Assembly (NCBI RefSeq): GCF_905480415.1
Contig: NZ_CAJQQI010000060.1
Span: forward strand, 1-46,345
From: an uncultured Algibacter sp.
Lineage (GTDB): Bacteria; Bacteroidota; Bacteroidia; Flavobacteriales; Flavobacteriaceae
Direction of reading: 5' to 3'
Length of the DNA stretch: 46,345 bases
The notes below the pieces were generated by a model. The model was given only the letters and a program-made list of their open reading frames with translations, did no database searches and was not told the origin of the DNA. Both the position numbers and the translations under genes were made by a program. Shown piece after piece: positions 39,701 to 46,345 of the stretch. Within the stretch, counting starts at the first letter, position 1; each line of letters starts with the position of its first letter.

Positions 39701-39976
39701 CAAATGAGTAGTATTGAGGATGTATTATTGGATACAACTGATAATAAGCAGCGAATTATTTTTGTTGGTAATTATTTAGATTATACTGCAGAACTTGGTG
39801 AAAGTAATGGGAATTCTGGTGGGGTCATTTCATTTTCTAATAAATTTGATTCTTACCATGATTTACCTTTACCAAGAAATTTAAATGCCAGAAAAATTAT
39901 CAAAATAAGCGAAAATGAATTTTTAGTTGTTGCAAATAATGACAAAACGTATATTTTCACCCTTACTAACGATTAA
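36710..39976 (+). CDS. FG-GAP/VCBS-repeat lipoprotein with ASPIC/UnbV domain, paralogue 3
   Basis: This 1088-residue lipoprotein (lipobox VFFSGC, Cys about residue 19) shares the two-block layout. The first set of repeats includes DINNDGLDDIYLSAN, DVNNDGFLDIYVSK and DLDNDGDLDIVVN. The ASPIC/UnbV domain is near residue 550 (TRGFQSSS, FGIGKT, VQWLDGT). The second block includes DFDGDGFDDLFIGNR. It carries the same helical insert (LMDQMPSLKKKFLSYSKF). It looks the most diverged: the segment after repeat 3 differs (NHSVHTPRSYGSIDRR), and the motif WFxRYDASMG seen near the end of paralogues 1 and 2 is replaced by ELGESNGNSGG. It lies 12 nt before the haloperoxidase-like gene. Confidence 0.88.
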   Translation: MKHVIKFVIVALVFFSGCKEKKEINVKRAAIFFDEVPSELSGIDFSNNLFHSDDLNIMEYLYYYNGGGVAIGDINNDGLDDIYLSANQKSDKLYLNLGNLKFKDITEEAGIQMDSTWSSGVTMEDVNNDGFLDIYVSKVGNYKVLKAHNLLYINKGDNSFTESSKVYGIDFSGLSTQASFFDYDNDGDMDMYLMNHSVHTPRSYGSIDRRKIKDSLSGDKLYENRLDQNQIKFVDVTEASGIYSSALGYGLALTTSDVNNDGLIDIYVGNDFHENDYLYINQGNKTFKESGVDYLSHTSRFTMGLDIADINNDQQLDIFSLDMMPFDHEIFLKSGGEDSDKVSQIKENFGFRKQYARNTLQLNQQNKAFTDIALMTNTYATDWSWSALIQDYDNDGHNDIYVTNGIYKRPNDLDYINYLSNVNFSKYNQSQQNDLEESIIKQIPTIKIPNVVFRNKGDLEFEMLTDKAGSNPSYSNGSAYSDLDNDGDLDIVVNTINQTALLLENKSTDTINNNYISFTLKGDSIYKNTTGAKLYIYADNMVKYNELNVTRGFQSSSTHKIHFGIGKTQKIDSVKVQWLDGTFQIIKGVSVNQHHVLTRDNSAQKSIKLTVSDDKNFFRTFPFSHLENNYVDYEKEPLMPEKLSTEGPALVKADFNGDGLEDIFIGGAKHQSSELFLRKGDGTYFNKRENDFNKDVIYEDVDVTAFDLEKDGDLDLYVMSGGNESVEGDPYLEDRVYINDGNANFRRLIAPLIKTNGGSVSSGDFDGDGFDDLFIGNRSMSRGYGLSPYSFILKNSGKGSFEIVKKVRLGMVTDSQWTDLNNDKKLELVVVGDYMPITVYSYQRDSTFVNDTKKYGLDQTQGMWNSVLVADIDGNGEKDIIAGNAGLNFKFKASKERPVKIYIDDFDDNGQVDPIIFYDFFGNNVPFASKNKLMDQMPSLKKKFLSYSKFSKIASIEDLTGKPEKDILEIKKIVELRSMMYMNVGNKTQEIPLPNQAQMSSIEDVLLDTTDNKQRIIFVGNYLDYTAELGESNGNSGGVISFSNKFDSYHDLPLPRNLNARKIIKISENEFLVVANNDKTYIFTLTND

Positions 39977-39988
39977 AGTATTAAACAG

Positions 39989-41326
39989 ATGAAGAGAATT
40001 ATGAAGTATATTTTATTTGGAATGGTACTAAGCTGTCTCCTAGTTTTGACAGGATGTAAGCAGAATAATGCTTATAAAGAACAACTTCAAGACCCTGAAC
40101 TTTTTCACTCTGCAATGAGTAATTTAACGGATGTAATTGTATATGATATATTTTCACCCCCAGTTGCATCGCGGGTTTATATGTATCCGAGTGTAGCTGC
40201 TTTTTCAATAATACAAAAGGCCTACCCAGATAAATATAATAGTTTAGAAGGTCAACTAACAGATTTAAATGCTATACCAAAACCAAATAATGAGGATGTT
40301 GATTTCCATCTAGCTTCTATTCATGCATTTACTGTGGTTGGAAAACACTTCATTTTTTCTGAACAAAAAGTAACGGATTTTCAAAATGAAACTTATAAAA
40401 AATTAATTGATAGCGGATTGCCTAAAAAAACAAAAAAAGCATCAATTGAATATGGTGAGGTGGTTGCAAAACATATTTTGGAATGGGCCAAAGGAGATTT
40501 ATATAATCAAACTCGAACTTATCCTAAATACACAATCCTTGAGGATGATAAATATTGGAAACCTACACCTCCAGATTATATGGATGGGATTGAACCACAT
40601 TGGAATAAAATAAGAACGTTAGTTCTGGATTCAGCAAATCAATATGTTCCAGCACCTCCAATTGAAATAGATTTAACTGATGGCAGTGCATTCAAAAAAC
40701 AACTGATGGAAGTTTATAGAAAAGGGCAAGGTAGAGATCAAGAAAGTAAAGATATTGCTAGTTTTTGGGATTGTAACCCTTATGTTTCGCATCATCGAGG
40801 ACATGCTATGTTTGCTACAAAGAAGATAACACCAGGTGGACATTGGATAGGGATTACTAAAATTGCTACAAAGAAATCAAATAGTTCTTTTGATGAAACG
40901 GTTAATGCTTATACACATGTTAGTGTCGCGCTTTTTGATGGCTTTATAAGTTGTTGGGATGAAAAGTGGAGAAGCCTAGTGGTTAGGCCAGAAACGTTAA
41001 TCAATCAATATATTGATGAACAATGGGTCCCATTATTGCAAACACCTCCTTTTCCAGAATATACTAGTGGTCATTCAGTAATATCAAGAGCTGCTGCTGT
41101 AATATTAACGAATTTATACGGAGATGATTTTGGTTTCTTAGATACAACAGAAATGGAATATGGATTACCAGCAAGGAGTTTTAATTCATTTTATCATGCT
41201 TCTGAAGAAGCGGCAGTCTCTAGGCTTTATGGAGGAATACATTATCGAATGGCTATTGATGAAGGTGTGACTCAAGGACAAAAAGTTGGAGAATTTATAG
41301 TTCAAAAAATGCAGACTAAAAAATAG
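39989..41326 (+). CDS. Vanadium haloperoxidase-like PAP2-superfamily lipoprotein
   Basis: This 445-residue protein has a signal peptide and lipobox VLTGC (Cys about residue 23). The three anion-binding motifs of the PAP2/vanadium haloperoxidase superfamily appear in order in the last third: KWRSLVVRP (K-x6-RP, about residue 325), TSGH (about 360) and SRLYGGIH (SR-x5-H, about 410). Histidine-aspartate spacing (HYRMAID) is longer than the phosphatase H-x3-D, which points to the haloperoxidase-like branch. These proteins bind phosphate or vanadate; whether this one oxidises halide or removes phosphate is not decided by sequence. It closes the lipoprotein module. Such genes are known neighbours of ASPIC/UnbV genes in Flavobacteriia. 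Confidence 0.82.
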   Translation: MKRIMKYILFGMVLSCLLVLTGCKQNNAYKEQLQDPELFHSAMSNLTDVIVYDIFSPPVASRVYMYPSVAAFSIIQKAYPDKYNSLEGQLTDLNAIPKPNNEDVDFHLASIHAFTVVGKHFIFSEQKVTDFQNETYKKLIDSGLPKKTKKASIEYGEVVAKHILEWAKGDLYNQTRTYPKYTILEDDKYWKPTPPDYMDGIEPHWNKIRTLVLDSANQYVPAPPIEIDLTDGSAFKKQLMEVYRKGQGRDQESKDIASFWDCNPYVSHHRGHAMFATKKITPGGHWIGITKIATKKSNSSFDETVNAYTHVSVALFDGFISCWDEKWRSLVVRPETLINQYIDEQWVPLLQTPPFPEYTSGHSVISRAAAVILTNLYGDDFGFLDTTEMEYGLPARSFNSFYHASEEAAVSRLYGGIHYRMAIDEGVTQGQKVGEFIVQKMQTKK

Positions 41327-41690
41327 CTTTAGTATATTATATTTTCTTATTTCCCAAGAATAACTTTTAATAGTTCAAAAAGCTTTTTTAAATAATAATT
41401 ACAAGTTATAATTCATGTTTTTTGGTATTTGATGGATAGTATTTATACTTTCTGTTAACAAAACGCATTGTTTTTTCTAATTCGAAAACGATTTCGATTA
41501 AAGAATTCGCGTTTTGTGACTTGAAAATTGTAAAATATCTTAATAATAATGAAATTGTTGAGATTTGTTTAAAGACTGAGTTTTTTCATGCGATTCAAAA
41601 TGAACAGGTTTGTATTAATTTTTTTAGCAATTATCTGCGTACTAGATATTATAAATAATAAGGCATAGTGCTTTTACAACTTAAAATAAA
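41327..41690. promoter_or_regulatory. Intergenic region with LacI-type operator 3
   Basis: CGAAAACGATTTCG at 41483-41496 repeats the core of the other two operators with one central change; flanking AATT/ATTA arms extend the symmetry. It lies about 195 nt before the permease ATG. Upstream, TTGATGGATAGT...TACTTTCT could be a promoter that the operator would block, but the -7 match is poor. No terminator is convincing after the haloperoxidase-like gene, and no ORF is supportable. Confidence 0.65.
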
Positions 41691-43016
41691 ATGTCAAAAA
41701 TGAAACCAACTAAACCAAGATTATCTTTTTGGCAAATATTTAATATGAATGTTGGATTCCTGGGAATTCAATATAGTTTTGGGTTGCAGCAAACTGCAAT
41801 AAATCCGATATTTTTATATTTAGGTGCTCCAGAAGACATGTTGCCAATTTTGAATATTGCAGGTCCAGTTACAGGGTTAATAATTCAACCAATAATTGGA
41901 GCGATGTCAGACAAAACATGGTCTAACCGATGGGGTAGAAGAAAGCCTTATTTTTTAATTGGTGCTTTATTAGGGAGTTTGTGTTTATTCGCATTTCCAC
42001 ATAGCCCAATACTTTGGTTTGCTGTGGGATTACTTTGGATTCTCGATGTTGGTAACAATATGGCAATGGAACCTTACCGTGCTTTTGTTGGAGATAAATT
42101 ACCCGAAAAACAATTAAGTTTGGGGTATCAAATGCAAAGCTTATTCGTTGGTGCAGGTATTTTATTAGCTAATGGATCTATAGTTTTGTTTCAATATTGG
42201 TTTGGTGGAGAATCTGTTGAAGAAGTAGGTGTTATTCCACAATGGTTGTATTATTCATTCTATATTGGTGCATTCTTATCTTTAACTACCATTTTATGGT
42301 CAGTTTTTAAAACTCCTGAAATCCCGCCTTCCACTCAAGAGCTCGAAGAAATAAATACAATTAAGAGTATGCCCTTTAATAAACGTATTTCTCAACCTTT
42401 TCAAGAAATAGTGCAAGCTATAAAAGAGATGCCGAAATTTATGTGGAAAATTAGTGCTGTATATTTATTTCAATGGTATGCACTATTTATCTATTGGCAG
42501 TTTACTACACCTCTATTCAAATTAACCTTAGGTTTTTCAACATCTGAAGCTGCATCACAAGCTGCTAAAATGAGTTTAACCTATAATATAGTCACAATGG
42601 TAGTCGCCTTAGCTTTAGTTCCTTTAACGCTCCGGTTTGGTGGCAAAAAAGTCTATGCAATCAGTTTAATAGGTACGGCTATTGCCTTATTTACAATACC
42701 TTATATTTCAGACCCTGTTATGGTCCTTGTGCCTATGGTGCTATTTGGAATTGGATGGGCCGCAATGATGGGGATTCCTTATACCATGGTTTCAAAAATT
42801 GTGCCTCAAGATCGCAGAGGAGTATATATGGGTATTTTAAATATGATGATTGTAATTCCTATGTTTATTCAAACGCTAACATTTGGGCCAATATATAAAT
42901 ATGTACTTGGTGGTAATGCCATAAATGCAATGTTATTTGCTGGGTTGTTTTTTGCTATATCTGCTTTTTTAGCTTTTCGATTAAATGAAAACAAAGCTAT
43001 CGAAGATAACGATTAG
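41691..43016 (+). CDS. SLC45/GPH-like MFS disaccharide permease
   Basis: This 441-residue, 12-helix permease resembles the glycoside/SLC45-type sugar transporters that carry sucrose, maltose or trehalose with protons. A marker is the loop after helix 2, GAMSDKTWSNRWGRRKPYFLIGA, close to the SxxxxSRxGRRRPF signature of SUT/SLC45 proteins. AMEPYRAFVGD in helix 4 is also family-typical. The ATG at 41691 is followed by another at 41700; either is possible. It leads an operon with a second MFS gene and a cytoplasmic trehalase, so trehalose or a related alpha-glucoside is the best substrate guess. Confidence 0.82.
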   Translation: MSKMKPTKPRLSFWQIFNMNVGFLGIQYSFGLQQTAINPIFLYLGAPEDMLPILNIAGPVTGLIIQPIIGAMSDKTWSNRWGRRKPYFLIGALLGSLCLFAFPHSPILWFAVGLLWILDVGNNMAMEPYRAFVGDKLPEKQLSLGYQMQSLFVGAGILLANGSIVLFQYWFGGESVEEVGVIPQWLYYSFYIGAFLSLTTILWSVFKTPEIPPSTQELEEINTIKSMPFNKRISQPFQEIVQAIKEMPKFMWKISAVYLFQWYALFIYWQFTTPLFKLTLGFSTSEAASQAAKMSLTYNIVTMVVALALVPLTLRFGGKKVYAISLIGTAIALFTIPYISDPVMVLVPMVLFGIGWAAMMGIPYTMVSKIVPQDRRGVYMGILNMMIVIPMFIQTLTFGPIYKYVLGGNAINAMLFAGLFFAISAFLAFRLNENKAIEDND

Positions 43017-43064
43017 CCAGTATTTTTAGGAAAGGCACACTAATATATTTTACACTCGAAGAAA

Positions 43065-44294
43065 ATGAAAAACTTAGGCATTAAAATCTCCATCTATCTT
43101 AACTATTTTGTTTTTGCAATACTTTTAAATAGTGTTGGTATTGTAATTGAAAAATCTATTGATGTATACAAAGTAACGGAATCTCAAGCATCTACTTTAG
43201 AGGCCTTTAAAGATTTACCAATAGCCATCGTTTCTTTTATAATTGCATCTTTTCTACCGCGTTTTGGTTACAAAAAAGCCATGTTAGTAGCATTAGTTAT
43301 TGTGTTTTTTGGTTGTGTACAAATTATTTTAGGTAATTCATTCTTTTATACCAAAGTACTTTTTTTAACTATTGGAGTTAGTTTTGCCTTAATAAAATTA
43401 TCAGTCTATTCCCTTATTGGAATTTTAACCAATTCAAGAAAAGAACATGCCGCTTTAATGAGTTCTATAGAAGGGTTCTTTATGGTAGGAATTGCTTTGG
43501 CCTATTTTTTATTCCCAGCTTTTTATTCTTCTGATGAAAATTCTTGGTTAAATGTATACTACCTTTTATGCGGTCTGATTTTAGTTTCGTTTCTTTTTCT
43601 GCTTTTCTCTAAAATTACTTATCAAGTTGAAGCCATAAGTACTAGTTTGAAAGAAGACTTGAAAGAATCTCTTAAATTAATGGTTGTTCCGTTAGTTATG
43701 GTTTTTATCATTTCAGCTTTTTTGTTTGTAATGATAGAGCAGGGAATTATGACATGGTTGCCAACCTTCAATAAAAAAATATTCAATTTTAATTCAGTAT
43801 TAAGTGTTCAAATGGCAAGTATATTAGCCCTTTCTCTTGCTCTTGGAAGATTCGTTGCGGGATTTCTTACCAAATACATAAATTGGGTTTACCTCGTTAT
43901 TATATGTGTTATTGTTTCTGGCAGCATTTTAGTTTATGTTTTACCCCAATTACAGGGAGACATTGAATCTATTGGAGAAATTTCAAGCTTATCCCAAGTG
44001 CCACTATTAGGATTTATTTTACCACTAATAGGATTATTTATTGCGCCAATTTATCCGCTTTTGAATTCTACAGTGTTAAGCTCCTTACCTAAGAGTTTAC
44101 ATTCACCTATGTCTGGTTTAATAATTATTTTTTCTGCATTAGGAGGTACAATAGGTTCAAGAATAGTTGGTGAATTATTTGAAAATATAGGTGGTGCCAG
44201 TGCGTTTTACTTTTTGCTAATCCCAATGGGTTTGTTGATTATTTTTGTTTTATTAATCGACCGTATGTCTAAAAATCAAGAAGTAGCGCAATGA
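43065..44294 (+). CDS. Second MFS permease, FucP/TsgA-like
   Basis: This 409-residue protein has about 12 hydrophobic helices. The helix 2-3 loop reads LPRFGYKKAM, a reduced MFS motif A. The overall pattern (LNYFVFAILLNSVGIVIEKS, ALIKLSVYSLIGILT, IAPIYPLLNS) suggests the FHS/FucP-TsgA branch rather than the sugar porters. It is unlike the preceding permease, so it is not a recent duplicate. It sits 48 nt after that gene and overlaps the trehalase start by ATGA, so it is co-translated with trehalase. Substrate unknown; a monosaccharide such as glucose is possible. Confidence 0.72.
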   Translation: MKNLGIKISIYLNYFVFAILLNSVGIVIEKSIDVYKVTESQASTLEAFKDLPIAIVSFIIASFLPRFGYKKAMLVALVIVFFGCVQIILGNSFFYTKVLFLTIGVSFALIKLSVYSLIGILTNSRKEHAALMSSIEGFFMVGIALAYFLFPAFYSSDENSWLNVYYLLCGLILVSFLFLLFSKITYQVEAISTSLKEDLKESLKLMVVPLVMVFIISAFLFVMIEQGIMTWLPTFNKKIFNFNSVLSVQMASILALSLALGRFVAGFLTKYINWVYLVIICVIVSGSILVYVLPQLQGDIESIGEISSLSQVPLLGFILPLIGLFIAPIYPLLNSTVLSSLPKSLHSPMSGLIIIFSALGGTIGSRIVGELFENIGGASAFYFLLIPMGLLIIFVLLIDRMSKNQEVAQ

Positions 44295-46162
44295 TTTTTT
44301 TTAATTTAAATATTGAAGCTACACTTCAAAAGTTATTATTGCAGGAAGACACAGATGGTGATAAAAGAATAACCATTGAAGATAAAGGCCCCAAAGCATT
44401 TGAAATAACATCAAGTAAACGAGAACCTTATATGGTAAAAGGAACTTACCATCTCTCAAATTTATTACAAGAATTAGTCATTGCAAAAAACAAAGGAAAA
44501 ACTACTGCACAAATTCCTTTAAAAGGCATTGAAGAACCACCAGTAGAAAGAGTTTCTAGAATGGTTAAAGATTATTTTTGGAGTGGGCTTACAAGAACAA
44601 TGGATGAAAAAGGGATTCAAAACCTTATAAACGATTCAAAAAATGAAACCCTTATTTCAAATAAATTAAGAGTTTATATTCCTTTTAATGATAAGATAGC
44701 TTTTAAATATTATAGAAATTTAGAAACAGATTTTCCTATCAAAGCCATTAAGCTTCCTAAAAAAATAACACCAAATTTTGTAAAACGCATCAACACAAAA
44801 CCAGGGATTCTATCACTCAAACTAAAAGAGGATAATGGACAAATTAATGGAATTCCTTTCGTTGTTCCTGGTGGACGTTTTAATGAAATGTATGGTTGGG
44901 ACAGCTATTTTCAATCTATTGGTTTAATAATAGATGGAAAAATAGAATTAGCAAAAGCTGTTGCTGAACATTTTCAATATGAAATTGAGCACTACGGGAA
45001 AATACTTAACGCTAATAGATCTTATTATCTTACGAGAACTCAGCCCCCTTTTTATTCGAGTTTGATTTGTGAAGTTTTTGAGGTTTGTAAAGATAAAAAT
45101 TGGTTAAAAAGTCATTTAAAAACTGCGATTCATGAATATGAAACTGTTTGGATGGTGGAAGGAAAACGTTTGATAAAAAACGGATTAAATCGTTATTTGG
45201 CTGAAGGTATTGGTTTTCCTCCAGAATGTGAAGAAGGGCATTTTGATGCTATTATAAAACCATTTGCAGATGCTGTACAGATATCAATAAATACCTATTT
45301 AGAGAAATATCAAAAAGGTGAAATCAAAAACAATCAACTAGATATTTATTTTTTAAATGACAGAAGTGTTCGAGAATCGGGTCATGATACATCCTACAGA
45401 ATAGATAGTAATTGTGCCGATTTAAACTTAGTTGAGCTAAATGCTTTTTTATATAAATATGAAATAGATTTTGCCAAATTAATTAAAGATGAGTTCGATG
45501 ATGTTTTCATCATCAATTCTAAAAATTATACAAGTAATTATTGGTTAGAAAAAGCAAGAAATCGTAAAAAGAAAGTAAATGAGTATTTATGGAATGAAAA
45601 TGATGGACTTTTTTACGACTATAATTTTACAACAAATAAGCAATCAAAATTTGTTTCAGCAACTACTTTTACGCCTTTGTGGAGTAAAATGGCAACCCAA
45701 AAACAAGCTGAAGAAATTTTAAAAAACGCATTGCCCTTATTGCTAGAAAAAGGAGGTATTTCGGGAAGCACCCAAGAAAGTAGAGGTGAAATTTCTAATG
45801 AACGCCCTGCTCGTCAATGGGATTATCCAAATGGTTGGGCGCCTCATCAAATGCTTATTTGGAAGGGATTATTGAATTATGGCTTTGAAACTGAAACTCA
45901 AGAATTAATGTATAGATGGTTGTACATGATTACCAAAAATGCTGTTGATTATAATGGGACCATTCCAGAAAAATATGATGTTGTACAAGCTACACACAAA
46001 GTGTTTGCAGAATACGGAAATGTTGGGACGGATTTTGAATATATAACCCAAGAAGGTTTTGGTTGGATGAACGCATCTTATCAATATGGTTTGTCATTAT
46101 TGACAAAAAACAACATCATGCATTTAAATCAATTAAAAAAACCAGAAGAACTTTTTATCTAA
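44291..46162 (+). CDS. GH37 trehalase, cytoplasmic, with EF-hand-like motif
   Basis: This 623-residue trehalase hydrolyses trehalose to two glucose molecules. Both GH37 signatures are present: PGGRFNEMYGWDSYFQ (about residue 193) and QWDYPNGWAPHQM (about 509). The catalytic acid region reads RESGHDTSYR, and EKYDV lies near the C terminus. No signal peptide is visible, so it acts in the cytoplasm on imported trehalose. At residues 20-31 DTDGDKRITIED followed by KGPK resembles the calcium-binding loop of fungal neutral trehalases. The start overlaps the MFS stop (ATGA). A weak AT-rich inverted repeat follows the stop. Confidence 0.93.
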   Translation: MIFFNLNIEATLQKLLLQEDTDGDKRITIEDKGPKAFEITSSKREPYMVKGTYHLSNLLQELVIAKNKGKTTAQIPLKGIEEPPVERVSRMVKDYFWSGLTRTMDEKGIQNLINDSKNETLISNKLRVYIPFNDKIAFKYYRNLETDFPIKAIKLPKKITPNFVKRINTKPGILSLKLKEDNGQINGIPFVVPGGRFNEMYGWDSYFQSIGLIIDGKIELAKAVAEHFQYEIEHYGKILNANRSYYLTRTQPPFYSSLICEVFEVCKDKNWLKSHLKTAIHEYETVWMVEGKRLIKNGLNRYLAEGIGFPPECEEGHFDAIIKPFADAVQISINTYLEKYQKGEIKNNQLDIYFLNDRSVRESGHDTSYRIDSNCADLNLVELNAFLYKYEIDFAKLIKDEFDDVFIINSKNYTSNYWLEKARNRKKKVNEYLWNENDGLFYDYNFTTNKQSKFVSATTFTPLWSKMATQKQAEEILKNALPLLLEKGGISGSTQESRGEISNERPARQWDYPNGWAPHQMLIWKGLLNYGFETETQELMYRWLYMITKNAVDYNGTIPEKYDVVQATHKVFAEYGNVGTDFEYITQEGFGWMNASYQYGLSLLTKNNIMHLNQLKKPEELFI

Positions 46163-46211
46163 AAAAGATGAAGTAAAGGTTCTTTTTTACACAATTTAAA
46201 ATATAATAATC

Positions 46212-46345
46212 ATGAAGCATTTTTTGCTTTTTTTAAGTTTATCAGTATCACTTTGTTTACAATCTCAAGATTTTTCAAACTCTCCTTGGCATATAGAGGC
46301 CAACAATATTGATCCAAATAATTATTACGGAATTACAGTTGCCAA
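46212..46345 (+). CDS. Secreted protein, probably GH65-family (3' end outside window)
   Basis: Not in the ORF track because it runs off the edge. From ATG 46212 the frame reads MKHFLLFLSLSVSLCLQSQ, a signal peptide, then FSNSPWHIEANNIDPNNYYGITVA. The stretch 'W.I.A..IDP.NYYG.TVA' resembles the N terminus of exported GH65 proteins of Bacteroidota (kojibiose/maltose/trehalose-type phosphorylases or hydrolases). It follows trehalase by 49 nt on the same strand, so it likely belongs to the same alpha-glucoside unit. With 44 residues, family assignment is tentative. Confidence 0.5.
   Translation, partial: MKHFLLFLSLSVSLCLQSQDFSNSPWHIEANNIDPNNYYGITVA

Noticed and set aside
29576-39976. The three ASPIC/VCBS genes as integrins, adhesins or toxins
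   Set aside because: FG-GAP repeats also occur in integrins, but the ASPIC/UnbV domain, lipobox and PUL context do not support those functions.
41375-41395. AAAAAGCTTTTT palindrome as a terminator after the haloperoxidase-like gene
   Set aside because: It has no loop and only one G/C dinucleotide, so it is not a credible hairpin.
1-46345. CRISPR array, insertion sequence, prophage, tRNA or rRNA
   Set aside because: No regular repeat-spacer pattern, transposase, integrase, phage gene or tRNA-like cloverleaf was seen on reading both strands.

Overview
The window is AT-rich chromosomal DNA from a member of the Bacteroidota, almost certainly a marine-type Flavobacteriaceae. The evidence is the actABCDEF-coxBA respiratory cluster, a SusC/SusD pair, ASPIC/UnbV lipoproteins, TAnnTTTG-type -7 promoter elements, and the lack of strong Shine-Dalgarno sequences. 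I saw no tRNA, rRNA, CRISPR array, insertion sequence or phage genes.

Left third (1-19.0 kb): housekeeping and respiration. The window opens inside infB (IF2). infB converges through a shared hairpin terminator on a small SPOR-domain gene. Next comes a co-directional operon for Alternative Complex III (actA-F), followed by subunits II and I of an aa3-type cytochrome oxidase. Together these form a quinol-to-oxygen electron-transfer chain. Downstream are a decayed OmpA-domain fragment, a small two-helix membrane protein, degenerate dispersed-repeat-like DNA, ruvB, a di-haem cytochrome c peroxidase lipoprotein and queG.

Right two thirds (19.0-46.3 kb): a sugar-utilisation region built around one LacI-family regulator (23147-24169, minus strand). 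Three divergently placed or downstream transcription units each carry a CGAAAACG(T/A)TTTCG palindrome in their leader. Unit 1 is a sugar-porter MFS permease, a GH32 lipoprotein and a PfkB fructokinase. Unit 2 is SusC and SusD, then a hairpin terminator, then five tightly packed genes: three ~1090-residue FG-GAP/VCBS + ASPIC/UnbV lipoproteins, a 203-residue lipoprotein of unknown function, and a vanadium-haloperoxidase-like PAP2 lipoprotein. Unit 3 is an SLC45/GPH-like permease, a second MFS permease, a cytoplasmic GH37 trehalase with an EF-hand-like motif, and the start of a secreted protein that looks like a GH65 glycoside phosphorylase/hydrolase (cut by the window edge).

Inferred working model: SusCD brings a fructose- and/or alpha-glucoside-containing oligosaccharide across the outer membrane. 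The GH32 lipoprotein releases fructose, which is imported and phosphorylated. Trehalose or a related disaccharide is imported by unit 3 and hydrolysed in the cytoplasm. One LacI repressor links the three units. The least explained part, and the best candidate for an undescribed system, is the five-gene lipoprotein module after the SusD terminator.
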